Shown here: positions 51,810-60,986 of the stretch, one piece after another | Layout: every line of letters starts with the position of its first letter | Numbering within the stretch: the stretch's first letter is position 1 | Position numbers and translations under genes: made by a program | Notes under the pieces: generated by a model | Database searches by the model: none | Told to the model about the DNA's origin: nothing | The model's input: the letters and a program-made list of their open reading frames with translations, nothing else | From: Dyadobacter sp. CY347 | Lineage (GTDB): Bacteria; Bacteroidota; Bacteroidia; Cytophagales; Spirosomataceae | Assembly: GCF_021502655.1 (NCBI RefSeq) | Contig: NZ_JAKFFT010000002.1 | Coordinates: 992,001 to 1,056,000 of the forward strand | Direction: 5' to 3' | DNA: 64,000 nt

Positions 51810-53719
51810 TGCATTTATACCCATTTACAGCCATCGTCGGGCAAGAAAAGTTGAAGCTGGCGTTGCTCCTTTGCGCGGTGAATCCCGGCATCGGCGGCGT
51901 GCTCATTAAAGGTGAAAAAGGCACTGCCAAAACAACTGCGGCACGCGGCTTGCAAGCGGTGATGCCTTTGATCAATGATCTGGACAATGAAATCCCCGTC
52001 CCTTTCGTGGATCTGCCTATCGGCGCTTCCGAGGATCGCGTGCTGGGAAGCCTTGATCTGCAAGCCATTCTTTCAGATAAGAAGAAACAATTGCTTCCAG
52101 GACTGCTTGCAGCTGCTCATCGGGGCATTTTATACATTGATGAAGTGAATCTGTTGCCGGATCATCTGGTCGATATTTTGCTGGATGTGGCTGCTTCGGG
52201 TGTGAACACGATTCAGCGGGAAGGCATTTCTGCGAGCCATCCTGCCAAGTTTATTTTGATTGGCACGATGAATCCGGAGGAAGGCAACTTGCGGCCACAG
52301 TTTCTGGACCGGTTTGGTTTGATGATAGAAGTAGGCGGGGATTTTGATGTAGTATCAAGAATAGAAGTTGTCCAGCGCAGAATGTCGTTTGAAGATGATC
52401 CAGAGGGTTTTATACAGCATTGGGAAAATCCACAAACAGCTTTGAAAGCCAAAATAAGCACTGCGCAAAGCTTGTTGCAATCTGTTGAAATGCCGGCCGG
52501 ACTGCTATCCCTGATTAGTCAATTATGCATTGAATCGGGCATAGCAAGCCTCCGGGCTGATATTGTGATGTGCAAAACGGCGATCACGATTGCAGCTTTG
52601 GAAAATCGCACATTGGTTAATGCTGCCGACATTAAGCAGGCAGCAGAGCTTGTGCTTCCACACCGCAGATCCAAGAAAATGCCGCCTCCAAATCCTGGTC
52701 AATCACCGAATTCTGATGATCAGTCGTGTAATGCTGATAGCCAATCTTCTGAGCCAAAGAACGACCAACTGCCTGGCGAGCATGGCAATGACACTGCTGA
52801 AAGTGCGCCAGGCGAAGCAGAGTCAAACTCAAATGAACCCAATGCTGAGGGCGAATGCGGGGAGGGAGCGTGTGGAGATAATGCGGATGAAAAACAATTT
52901 GGGATAGCCTCTAATGTGCAGGCTCCAACCTTAAATGCTATGCCTTCTGGAAACATGACTGAATGGCTCGAAGGGCGGAGAAGCAAAGCTTCCGGCACGC
53001 CAAAAGGAATCAAGATACGGACGGAAGCGAATGTGTCTGCAAACAATATAGCTGTGACAGAAACGCTGCTGAACGCCATTGTGCGTGATCCTAATGCGCT
53101 GTCAATCAGAAAGGAAGACGTTCACCATGCCGTCAGAGCGGGCAAAACGGGACATTTGATCTTATTTGTCGTTGATGCCTCAGGATCAATGTCAGCTGGG
53201 AAGAGGATGGAGGCGGTGAAAGGAAGCGTGCTGAGCCTATTGAATGATGCTTATCAAAAAAGGGACACTGTCGGCGTGATCGCGTTTCGGGGTGTGGAAG
53301 CAAATGTTTTGCTGGCGCCTACTTCCAGTGTCGAACTGGCTGAAACGGCATTAACAAATCTTCCAACCGGCGGCCGCACGCCGCTTGCCCACGCATTGCA
53401 GCTTGCGGGTGAGTTGTTGCAGCAGCATGCACGGAAATCGGATTCCACGCCTTTGCTGATTTTGCTCAGTGATGGAAAAGCCAATGTGCCGCTGGCAGGC
53501 GGTGGCGATGCTTGGGCACAAGCGCTCGAACTGGCGGTTGCGATCCGGCATTCGGGCGTGCATGCAATGGTTATGGATACGGACAGCGGCTTTTTGCGGA
53601 TGGGTAGGGCGGCCGAGTTAGCTGTTGCTTTGGGTGCGGAATGCTTGTCCCTCGATGAAGTTTCCGAACAAAATTTGACCAAAACCATTTCTTCCAAACT
53701 GAAACTGCAAGCCCAATGA
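51809..53719 (+). CDS. Fused ChlI/ChlD-type chelatase ATPase-VWA subunit
   Basis: A 636-residue protein that combines the two small chelatase subunits. Residues 1-285 are an AAA+ ATPase with Walker A GEKGTAKTT (35-43), Walker B ILYIDEVNLLPD and sensor GTMNPEEG. Residues about 288-370 are an acidic, Asn/Ser/Pro-rich linker. The C-terminal VWA domain has the MIDAS motif VVDASGSMSAG near 455 and a Thr and Asp farther on (LLILLSDGKAN). It should power metal insertion by the CobN protein encoded just upstream, replacing separate CobS/CobT chelatase subunits. Confidence 0.92.
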   Translation: MHLYPFTAIVGQEKLKLALLLCAVNPGIGGVLIKGEKGTAKTTAARGLQAVMPLINDLDNEIPVPFVDLPIGASEDRVLGSLDLQAILSDKKKQLLPGLLAAAHRGILYIDEVNLLPDHLVDILLDVAASGVNTIQREGISASHPAKFILIGTMNPEEGNLRPQFLDRFGLMIEVGGDFDVVSRIEVVQRRMSFEDDPEGFIQHWENPQTALKAKISTAQSLLQSVEMPAGLLSLISQLCIESGIASLRADIVMCKTAITIAALENRTLVNAADIKQAAELVLPHRRSKKMPPPNPGQSPNSDDQSCNADSQSSEPKNDQLPGEHGNDTAESAPGEAESNSNEPNAEGECGEGACGDNADEKQFGIASNVQAPTLNAMPSGNMTEWLEGRRSKASGTPKGIKIRTEANVSANNIAVTETLLNAIVRDPNALSIRKEDVHHAVRAGKTGHLILFVVDASGSMSAGKRMEAVKGSVLSLLNDAYQKRDTVGVIAFRGVEANVLLAPTSSVELAETALTNLPTGGRTPLAHALQLAGELLQQHARKSDSTPLLILLSDGKANVPLAGGGDAWAQALELAVAIRHSGVHAMVMDTDSGFLRMGRAAELAVALGAECLSLDEVSEQNLTKTISSKLKLQAQ

Positions 53720-55230
53720 GTGCATTAACGTTTGATGACAAGATAAAGAAGCTGCGGCCGATCATGTTTGTTGGTACAGGCTCCGATGTGGGAAAAAGTG
53801 TCATTGCAGCTGGATTTTGTAGAATATTCAAGAAAGATGGTTTCAGTCCGGCCCCGTTTAAGGCACAAAATATGTCGTTGAACAGCTATGTAACAGCAGA
53901 CGGACTTGAAATGGGACGCGCGCAAGTGGTTCAGGCGGAAGCTGCGGGCATTCCTTGCCAGTCGGATATGAATCCGGTGCTTTTGAAGCCAACGAATGAT
54001 CGATCTTCACAGGTGATCTTGAATGGAAAGGCAGTTGGGAACCAGTCGGCCTACGAATACTTTATGGCAAATGACCGGCGGGAATTGTTTGCTGCGGTGA
54101 AAGAGGCATTTGACAGACTTTCAGAACAATATAACCCGATCGTCCTCGAAGGCGCAGGCAGCATTTCAGAGCTTAATCTCAAACATAGGGACATTACCAA
54201 TCTCAGAATGGCCGCACATGCAGGGGCTGCGACTTATCTGATCGCCGACATTGATAAAGGAGGCGTTTTTGGCAGCGTTTACGGAACCATAGCATTGCTT
54301 TCGAAAGAAGAGCGTGCGCTGATGAAGGGGATTATTATCAATAAATTTCGGGGTGACGGTCGGCTTTTTGAAGACGGAAAACGCATGCTCGAAGAACTTA
54401 CGGGTCTGCCCGTCGTCGGCCTATTGCCGTATTTCCGCGACATTCACATTGACCAGGAAGACTCTGTGTCACTTGAAACGAAATTCCGGCAATCCACAGC
54501 GGGTAAGGTGAATGTAGCCGTTGTGCTGCTGCGTCGACTATCCAATTTCACCGATTTTGACAGATTGGAAAGCGACGAACGCGTCAATTTATTTTACAGC
54601 CAGGACCCGGCTGAGATTGAAAAAGCCGACATTATTATCATTCCAGGCAGCAAAAACACCATTGAAGATATGCTCGCGATCAAAAACAATGGCGTCGCCA
54701 CCGCTATTTTAAAATCGCATAAGTCAGGCAAAACCGTCATCGGCATTTGCGGCGGTTACCAAATGATGGGCACCGAAATTTCCGACCCGCACGGCGTGGA
54801 AGGCAGCATTGAAAAGATCCCCGGACTGGGCATTCTGCCGGTCGCGACCGAGCTGCAAAACAGAAAAACGACAACCCAATGTTCTTTTTCATTTTTAGAA
54901 AATCCGGCTCAATGCACAGGTTACGAAATTCATATGGGCTTTACAAAAATCCATGCAGCCGCATCGCCCGTAGCCACATTTGAAGATGGCCGGCAGGATG
55001 GCTTTTTGCTTAATGTAAAAACCTGGGGCTGCTACATTCATGGCATTCTGGACAATGATCACGTCATTGAATTTTTGCTTAAACCGTATGCCGCCAGTCT
55101 GGAAAAGCCACGTGCTTCTATCCATGATTTTAAAGAAGAACAATACAATAAGCTGGCGGACATAATTCGTCAAAATGTGGATATGGACTTGATTTACAAA
55201 AGCTTAATCATAAAATCAGAAGTATGCTGA
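53716..55230 (+). CDS. cobQ: Cobyric acid synthase
   Basis: A 504-residue CobQ/CbiP amidotransferase that amidates side chains b, d, e and g of adenosylcobyrinate a,c-diamide. The ATPase half has GTGSDVGKSVIAAG near 16-29 and PFKAQNMSLNS; the glutaminase half has the nucleophile Cys in IGICGGYQMMG near 348 and a C-terminal HGILDND. Length is normal. Its ATG overlaps the preceding stop as ATGA, and its end overlaps cobD by seven bases. Confidence 0.96.
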   Translation: MSALTFDDKIKKLRPIMFVGTGSDVGKSVIAAGFCRIFKKDGFSPAPFKAQNMSLNSYVTADGLEMGRAQVVQAEAAGIPCQSDMNPVLLKPTNDRSSQVILNGKAVGNQSAYEYFMANDRRELFAAVKEAFDRLSEQYNPIVLEGAGSISELNLKHRDITNLRMAAHAGAATYLIADIDKGGVFGSVYGTIALLSKEERALMKGIIINKFRGDGRLFEDGKRMLEELTGLPVVGLLPYFRDIHIDQEDSVSLETKFRQSTAGKVNVAVVLLRRLSNFTDFDRLESDERVNLFYSQDPAEIEKADIIIIPGSKNTIEDMLAIKNNGVATAILKSHKSGKTVIGICGGYQMMGTEISDPHGVEGSIEKIPGLGILPVATELQNRKTTTQCSFSFLENPAQCTGYEIHMGFTKIHAAASPVATFEDGRQDGFLLNVKTWGCYIHGILDNDHVIEFLLKPYAASLEKPRASIHDFKEEQYNKLADIIRQNVDMDLIYKSLIIKSEVC

Positions 55231-56246
55231 CAGGACACGGAGACGATGCCTACCGCTACGAACGCGAAATTATAGCCGATTTTAGCACCAATGTCTGGCA
55301 CGGCGGAACACCGGCTGGCTTGAAGGCATATTTGTGGGAAAATATGGATCGGATTGAGCGTTACCCGCAAGTTTTAGCCGAAAATCTAACCCAAAAAATT
55401 GTCAAGCATCACAATCTGGCTGCCGAGCAGGTGCTCGTTTGCAACGGGACCACCGAAAGCATTTACCTGATCGCACAACTGTTTTCCGGCAGCAAAACCA
55501 CGATCCTGACGCCCAGCTTTGCCGAGTATGAAGATGCGTGTCAGATTTTCAATCACGAGCTAAGTTATTTGCCCTGGCTGCAAGCCCTGGAAATGCCGCA
55601 GCTTCGGTCGGACGTTGTTTTTATTTGTAATCCCAATAACCCCACAGGCCGCTATTTCGCGGATCTGCAATTTTGGATCAAAAGAAGTCCGGGCTGCATT
55701 TTCGTCATCGACGAGGCATTTATTGATTTTACGGAAGGCTTGGAAAGTGCCATTGATTTGGTGAAAAAATATAGGAATGTTGTCATTCTTCGCTCGCTCA
55801 CAAAGACTTACTCAATTCCTGGATTGCGGCTGGGTTATCTTTTGGCAAATGACGAAATCATCAGCCAGTTGACTGCTATCAAGCAACCCTGGACGGTTAA
55901 TGTCATGGCGCAGGCTGCGGGGGAATTCATATTTGAACATTATGATCAGGTGCAATTGCCTATGGCGACGATTTGGAAGGCAAAAGCAGAATTCGTAAAC
56001 CAGCTCAGACAGAATGAGGCAATCGTCGTCGAAGAAAGCGAAACCCATTTTTTCCTTTGCAAAACATTGGTTAGAAATGCCGCGCAGCTCAAAGATTTTT
56101 TAATCCAAAATCACGGCATCCTGATCCGGGACGCGGGCAACTTTCGCAGTTTAACCCGCCAGCATTTCCGGCTGGCCACGCTGACGCCTGAAAAAAACCA
56201 ATTACTCATCGAAGCGCTCAAAGCATGGACCAAGCTGCATTACTGA
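55224..56246 (+). CDS. cobD: L-threonine-O-3-phosphate decarboxylase
   Basis: A 340-residue fold-type I PLP enzyme of the HisC-like CobD group, which makes (R)-1-amino-2-propanol phosphate for the nucleotide-loop linker. NPNNPTG (136-142), the PLP-ring Asp 163 in VIDEAFIDF, and the Schiff-base Lys 194 in SLTKTYSIPGLRLGY are in place. The N-terminus HGDDAYRYEREIIADFSTN is typical of CobD. It overlaps cbiB by 22 bases. Confidence 0.92.
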   Translation: MLTGHGDDAYRYEREIIADFSTNVWHGGTPAGLKAYLWENMDRIERYPQVLAENLTQKIVKHHNLAAEQVLVCNGTTESIYLIAQLFSGSKTTILTPSFAEYEDACQIFNHELSYLPWLQALEMPQLRSDVVFICNPNNPTGRYFADLQFWIKRSPGCIFVIDEAFIDFTEGLESAIDLVKKYRNVVILRSLTKTYSIPGLRLGYLLANDEIISQLTAIKQPWTVNVMAQAAGEFIFEHYDQVQLPMATIWKAKAEFVNQLRQNEAIVVEESETHFFLCKTLVRNAAQLKDFLIQNHGILIRDAGNFRSLTRQHFRLATLTPEKNQLLIEALKAWTKLHY

Positions 56247-57175
56247 TCATTCCACTATTAGCAGGATACGCGCTGGACCTCTGGCTCGGTGATCCCGAAA
56301 CCTGGCCGCACCCGGTGAAGGTCTTTGGCAACCTGATCGCCTGGGGGGAGAAGCGATTGAATAAAGGATCGTTTCGGTTTTTTAAAGGGGCAATGTTGAC
56401 AGTTTTCCTAGTAGGCGGCACGTTCATTATATTTTATGTCATTCGTGCCTTATTGGCGGACGCCGCTGCGGCGCATTCGTGGCAAATAATAGCATTTAAC
56501 ACGATTTTCGTCTGGTATGGCCTTGCTAATAGGACTTTAATCAAAGAAGGCAAAGCCGTATTCGAGCAACTAAGCAAAAACGGCTTACCCGCCGGAAGAA
56601 TCCAACTTTCCCGCATAGTAGGCCGAGACACTTCCAATCTCACGCAAAACCAAGTCCGCATCGCCGTTCTGGAAACGATGTCCGAAAACCTCAGCGACGG
56701 CGTTGTTGCACCACTGTTCTACTACATGCTTGGCGGCATTCCCGGGATGATGACCTATAAAATGATCAACACCCTCGACTCGATGATTGGTTATCGAAGC
56801 GAGCGTTATGAGCAATTCGGCAAGTTTGCCGCCAGACTCGATGACCTGGCTAACCTTATTCCTGCTCGGTTAACCGCATTTTTAATGGTTTTGGTCACAT
56901 TCAGCGGACGCGGATTGGACCACATTCTCAGATTCGGGAACAAGCACAAAAGCCCAAACGCCGGTTACCCGGAAGCCGCGCTCGCAGGCATTCTACATTG
57001 CCGGTTCGGCGGCCCGAATGTATATCATGGCATGCTGGTTGAAAAACCTTATGTGGGCGAAAATGAGCGTGAAATAGAGGATAAAGAAATTGTATTTGTA
57101 AGTCGCATTAACCATTTGGTTTGTCTGTCGATGGTGGCGATATGTTGTTTTTGGTTTGTTTTAAAAAATTTGTAA
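56225..57175 (+). CDS. cbiB: Adenosylcobinamide-phosphate synthase CbiB
   Basis: A 316-residue polytopic membrane enzyme that joins aminopropanol (phosphate) to adenosylcobyric acid. Family motifs visible are LDLWLGDPETWPHPV (about 13-27), IVGRDTSNL, ETMSENLSDGVVAPLFYY and the loop TLDSMIGYRSERYEQFG. The C-terminus ends with a hydrophobic segment. The start lies inside the end of cobD, and its stop shares a base with the ATG of the following NTPase gene. Confidence 0.95.
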   Translation: MDQAALLIIPLLAGYALDLWLGDPETWPHPVKVFGNLIAWGEKRLNKGSFRFFKGAMLTVFLVGGTFIIFYVIRALLADAAAAHSWQIIAFNTIFVWYGLANRTLIKEGKAVFEQLSKNGLPAGRIQLSRIVGRDTSNLTQNQVRIAVLETMSENLSDGVVAPLFYYMLGGIPGMMTYKMINTLDSMIGYRSERYEQFGKFAARLDDLANLIPARLTAFLMVLVTFSGRGLDHILRFGNKHKSPNAGYPEAALAGILHCRFGGPNVYHGMLVEKPYVGENEREIEDKEIVFVSRINHLVCLSMVAICCFWFVLKNL

Positions 57176-57705
57176 TGCCCTCATTTGTCATCACCGGCGG
57201 GCCGGGATCAGGAAAAAGCACATTGTTGGAAGCACTTGCAGAATTGGGGTATCTAACGGTTCCGGAAGTTTCCCGCGAGCTGATTCGCGATGAAGTGGCT
57301 GCTGGTGGAAACTGTTTGCCTTGGATCAATTTACCTTGTTTCGCTCGGCGCTGTATGGAGAGAATGCAAGCTGATTTCCATCACGCCAGCCCGGCTCAAA
57401 CGGTCTTTTTTGATCGCGGATTGCCTGACATCATCGCATATCTCAATGTTGGGAAAAATGACATTGATCCGGATTTCCTGGAAGCATGCGTTGCCAATCG
57501 ATACGAAACCAATGTGTTTATAGCGCCGCCTTGGGAGGAAATTTATGTCAATGACGACGAACGCTGGCAAACATTCACAGAGGCTTCCGCATTGTATGAA
57601 GCTATCCAAAAAGCTTATAGCAGTCTTGGTTATCAGCTGATTGCGCTTCCAAAGATTCCGGTTTGCGAAAGAGCGGAATTTATTATCAAACAAATTTCAA
57701 AATGA
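57175..57705 (+). CDS. AAA_28-type P-loop NTPase/kinase
   Basis: A 176-residue P-loop protein with Walker A GGPGSGKST (8-16) and an FFDRGLPDIIAYL segment near 79-91 that carries the DRG/Walker B-like Asp. It resembles the AAA_28 group (NadR kinase-like, often nucleoside or metabolite kinases). The start at 57175 overlaps the cbiB stop by one base and the stop overlaps the next gene by four, so it is an integral member of the cobalamin operon. CobU is present separately, so a different phosphorylation step, such as supplying threonine phosphate for CobD, is possible but unproven. Confidence 0.8.
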   Translation: MPSFVITGGPGSGKSTLLEALAELGYLTVPEVSRELIRDEVAAGGNCLPWINLPCFARRCMERMQADFHHASPAQTVFFDRGLPDIIAYLNVGKNDIDPDFLEACVANRYETNVFIAPPWEEIYVNDDERWQTFTEASALYEAIQKAYSSLGYQLIALPKIPVCERAEFIIKQISK

Positions 57706-58877
57706 AGTCAAAGATCAATCTCATATATGCATTGTTCCTGCTAACGATTCTCGTGCGTTGCAGCAGTTCATCCACGCTCTATGAAAAAAACGAACTGCGT
57801 AGGGAAGGCAATGCAACATTCAAGGACAAGATCACGATCAAACATGCAAAGGGCTTTTCGATCACTTATCACAAAAATTATAAGGTGCTTAAAATCATCA
57901 GTCCGTTTGAAAAACAGGCGGATACTGCGACTTATTTGTTGATTCCGCGCGGGAATGCACGTCCCGCAGGCTATCCTGAAAGCCAGCTGATCGAAATTCC
58001 CGTTCGGAGTTTGGTGGCCATGTCGTCCATGCACATTGGACTTATTGGATTTCTGGAAGCAGAAGACGTCTTGACCGGTTTGAGCAATTTTCAATATGTG
58101 TCTTCCGAGCGCGTGCAGAACCGGATTAAGGCAGGGCGCATTAAGGAAGTAGGGAAGGATCAGGGGCTCAATGAAGAATTATTAATTACGATGCAGCCTG
58201 ATCTGGTTATGGCGACAGGCAGTCCTGTTTCAAAAATGGATCGCTTCAATGGTTTGAAAGCTGCGAAAATTCCGATTCTAGTGAATTCGGAATGGGTGGA
58301 AACAACGCCACTCGCGCGCGCCGAATGGGTGAAGCTCATGGGCGCATTGCTTAACAAGGAGGACGAAGTCAACCGGCGTTTTGAGAAAATAGAAAAAGAA
58401 TACAATCGTCTCGCAGCAATAGGCGCGAATGCGGCCACAAAACCCAGTGTCATCACGGGCATGAACTCACGCGATGCGTGGTTCGTACCGAATGGAAACA
58501 GTTATGTATGCAAGTTTTTGAAAGATGCCGGGGCGAGTTATTACTGGGAGAAAACCAAGGCGACAGGCAGTTTGCCCCTCAATTTTGAAGCCGTTTATCC
58601 AGTCGCGCTGGGTGCGGATTTTTGGTTAAATGTGAGCATTAGCAATGTTAAAACCACACAGGACTTGCTCGCCAAAGACACGCGTTATGCCGATTTCAAA
58701 GCATTCAAAACAGGAAAAGTGTATGGTTATCACCAGCGGACCAATCAGCAAGGCGCCAATGATTACTGGGAATCAGGAGCGGTGAATCCACAAGATGTCC
58801 TGGCTGATTTGATCAAAATCCTGCATCCGGAGCTTTTGCCGGATCATGAACTCATTTATTATAAACAACTCAAATGA
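57702..58877 (+). CDS. BtuF-like periplasmic cobalamin-binding lipoprotein
   Basis: A 391-residue substrate-binding protein of the peripla_BP_2 class (BtuF/FhuD/FecB). A lipobox LTILVRC (Cys 20) anchors it. The domain shows VAMSSMHIGLIGFLEAEDVLTGL near 101-123, the QPDLVMATG block, and VNPQDVLADLIKILHPELLP at the end. It should bind cobalamin or cobinamide in the periplasm. No permease (btuC) or ATPase (btuD) gene is in the window. ATGA overlaps couple it to both neighbours. Confidence 0.87.
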   Translation: MKSKINLIYALFLLTILVRCSSSSTLYEKNELRREGNATFKDKITIKHAKGFSITYHKNYKVLKIISPFEKQADTATYLLIPRGNARPAGYPESQLIEIPVRSLVAMSSMHIGLIGFLEAEDVLTGLSNFQYVSSERVQNRIKAGRIKEVGKDQGLNEELLITMQPDLVMATGSPVSKMDRFNGLKAAKIPILVNSEWVETTPLARAEWVKLMGALLNKEDEVNRRFEKIEKEYNRLAAIGANAATKPSVITGMNSRDAWFVPNGNSYVCKFLKDAGASYYWEKTKATGSLPLNFEAVYPVALGADFWLNVSISNVKTTQDLLAKDTRYADFKAFKTGKVYGYHQRTNQQGANDYWESGAVNPQDVLADLIKILHPELLPDHELIYYKQLK

Positions 58878-59452
58878 AAATTTACACAAAAAAAGGAGAT
58901 AAGGGCACGACAGGCTTGTTTGGCGGGAGCCGCGTGGATAAGGATGATGTGCGCGTGGAATGCATGGGAACCCTTGATGAAGCGAATTCAACGATCGGTT
59001 TGTTGCGTGTGAAGCTGGGTGTCGAACATGAATGGCAGGCGAATCTGCACAAAGTTCAGAAGGATTTGATGGATATGATGTCGCATCTGGCCAGGCCATC
59101 TGATGCCAAAAAGGAAAATAAAAACCCAATGCCCGTGGATGGCGCTGCATTCTGCGAAACGTGGATTGACGAGCTGGAAGCGGCAATGAGTTCGCCTTCG
59201 GACTATTTTTTGCTACCCGGCGGAAATGAAGTGTCGGCGCTTTGTCACATTGCCCGGACTCAGATGCGGCGCGGTGAGCGCAGACTTGTTTCGCTCATAA
59301 AAACCGACGAGGTGCACGAAGCAATTCCAGCCTACATTAACCGCTTATCCGACCTCTTTTTTACCCTCGCCCGCGCGGAAATGGACAAGGCCGGCGTGGC
59401 GGAGGAAAAATGGCAATTGTTTTTATATAAACGTTTTAAAAGCGCCGAATAA
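58874..59452 (+). CDS. pduO: PduO-type ATP:cob(I)alamin adenosyltransferase
   Basis: A 192-residue adenosyltransferase that attaches the 5'-deoxyadenosyl group to Co(I). N-terminal TKKGDKGTTGLFGGSRV binds ATP, GTLDEANSTIG is the conserved Asp/Glu/Asn block, and the C-terminal RTQMRRGERRLV segment carries the catalytic Arg residues. Start overlaps the preceding stop as ATGA. Family assignment is firm; it belongs to the PduO class, not the CobA class. Confidence 0.95.
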   Translation: MKIYTKKGDKGTTGLFGGSRVDKDDVRVECMGTLDEANSTIGLLRVKLGVEHEWQANLHKVQKDLMDMMSHLARPSDAKKENKNPMPVDGAAFCETWIDELEAAMSSPSDYFLLPGGNEVSALCHIARTQMRRGERRLVSLIKTDEVHEAIPAYINRLSDLFFTLARAEMDKAGVAEEKWQLFLYKRFKSAE

Positions 59453-59956
59453 ATGATCATTTACATCAGCGGCGGCGTCAGGAGCGGGAAAAGTCGGTAT
59501 GCGCAGGAGATGGCATTACGACTGAGTGAAAATCCTATTTACGTTGCCACGGCCAAGATCTGGGATGATGACTTTGCCCAACGCGTGCAGCTTCACCGCG
59601 ATGATCGTGGGCCTGAATGGTCACTTTTCGAGCAGGAGCTGGATCTGCATTTACTGCCGCTGGAAAATCGGGTGGCAGTAATTGATTGTGTAACGCTTTG
59701 GTTAACAAATCTTTGGATGGAGCACGAGCAGAATATGGAGCAAACATTAACTGCATTTAAATCTGAAATTGACGCACTTTATAAAATAAATGCACAGCTG
59801 ATAATTATATCCAACGAGATCGGGATGGGCGTGCATCCGGAGACGGAGTTAGGGCGGAAGTTTGCGGATTTACAAGGCTGGGCCAATCAATATGTTGCTT
59901 CCAGAGCTGATCAAGCGATTTTTATGGTTTCCGGCCTGCCACTTCAATTGAAATAA
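59453..59956 (+). CDS. cobU: Cobinamide kinase / cobinamide-phosphate guanylyltransferase
   Basis: A 167-residue bifunctional CobU that phosphorylates adenosylcobinamide and then makes adenosyl-GDP-cobinamide. P-loop GGVRSGKS at 7-14, YVATAKIWDDDFAQRVQLH ending in His 48, the residue that takes GMP, and VIDCVTLWLTNLW follow family order. The ATG immediately follows the pduO stop. Confidence 0.95.
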   Translation: MIIYISGGVRSGKSRYAQEMALRLSENPIYVATAKIWDDDFAQRVQLHRDDRGPEWSLFEQELDLHLLPLENRVAVIDCVTLWLTNLWMEHEQNMEQTLTAFKSEIDALYKINAQLIIISNEIGMGVHPETELGRKFADLQGWANQYVASRADQAIFMVSGLPLQLK

Positions 59957-59963
59957 AATCAAA

Positions 59964-60986
59964 ATGTCAGAAACAGATTTCGAAGTTGAGATTCAACAAA
60001 AAATAGATTCCAAAACAAAGCCGCTGGGCGCGCTGGGGATGCTGGAAAAGATTGCATTTCAGATTGCTCATGTGCAGCAAACGCTTTCGCCGGAACTGAC
60101 GAAGCCGCATATCGTCGTTTTTGCAGGCAGTCACGGCATTGCAAAAGAGGGCGTCAGCGCATATCCAAGCGAGGTGACGGCACAAATGGTTTTGAATTTT
60201 CTCAATGGCGGAGCTGCCATCAATGTGTTTGCACGGCAGCACGGCATTGAGCTTGTGATCGTGGATGCCGGGGTGGATTTTGTATTTGAAAAAAATGAAA
60301 GGCTTATCAATGTCAAGATTGGTTTTGGTACACAAAGCTTTTTGTCGGCAGATGCAATGACGTCTGAACAATGCAAAAACTGCCTTGAAAAGGGCGCTGA
60401 AATTGTCAAAAATATAAAACAAACTGGCTGTAATGTAATCGGTTTCGGTGAAATGGGCATTGGTAACACCTCATCAGCGGCCGTTATCATGAGCAAGTTG
60501 CTCGACATTCCCATTGCGGATTGCGTAGGAAAAGGCACCGGGCTGGATGACAAGCAGCTGCTTCAAAAGCTTTCCATTCTACAAAACGCTTTGACATTTC
60601 ACGCTGAGTCCGGTAATGATCCCATGCAGGTTTTACAGACATTCGGTGGGTTTGAAATGGCAATGATGTGCGGCGCCATGTTGGAAGCGAATAGGCAAAA
60701 TATGGTTGTGCTTGTTGATGGTTTTATCGCCTCAGTTAGTCTTTTGTGTGCATTTCAAATGAATGATAAAATCATGAATAATGCGATTTTTTGCCATCAG
60801 TCGGACGAAAAAGGGCACAAACTTTTACTTCAAAACTTGAATGCAAAGCCTATTCTGGACCTAAATATGCGGCTGGGAGAAGGAACGGGATGTGCGGTTG
60901 CATATCCGTTACTGCTTAGCGCCGTGGGGTTTCTTAACGAAATGGCCAGCTTCGAAAGCGCGCAGGTAAGTCAAAAAACGGCATGA
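59964..60986 (+). CDS. cobT: Nicotinate-nucleotide-dimethylbenzimidazole phosphoribosyltransferase
   Basis: A 340-residue CobT that activates the lower-ligand base to alpha-ribazole phosphate. Landmarks are KPLGALGMLE, FAGSHGIAKEGVSAYPSEVT, GFGEMGIGNTSSAAV and the catalytic Glu near residue 308 in LGEGTGCA. The gene lies seven bases after cobU, and its stop overlaps the cobS start as ATGA. Which base it uses cannot be told from sequence. Confidence 0.96.
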   Translation: MSETDFEVEIQQKIDSKTKPLGALGMLEKIAFQIAHVQQTLSPELTKPHIVVFAGSHGIAKEGVSAYPSEVTAQMVLNFLNGGAAINVFARQHGIELVIVDAGVDFVFEKNERLINVKIGFGTQSFLSADAMTSEQCKNCLEKGAEIVKNIKQTGCNVIGFGEMGIGNTSSAAVIMSKLLDIPIADCVGKGTGLDDKQLLQKLSILQNALTFHAESGNDPMQVLQTFGGFEMAMMCGAMLEANRQNMVVLVDGFIASVSLLCAFQMNDKIMNNAIFCHQSDEKGHKLLLQNLNAKPILDLNMRLGEGTGCAVAYPLLLSAVGFLNEMASFESAQVSQKTA

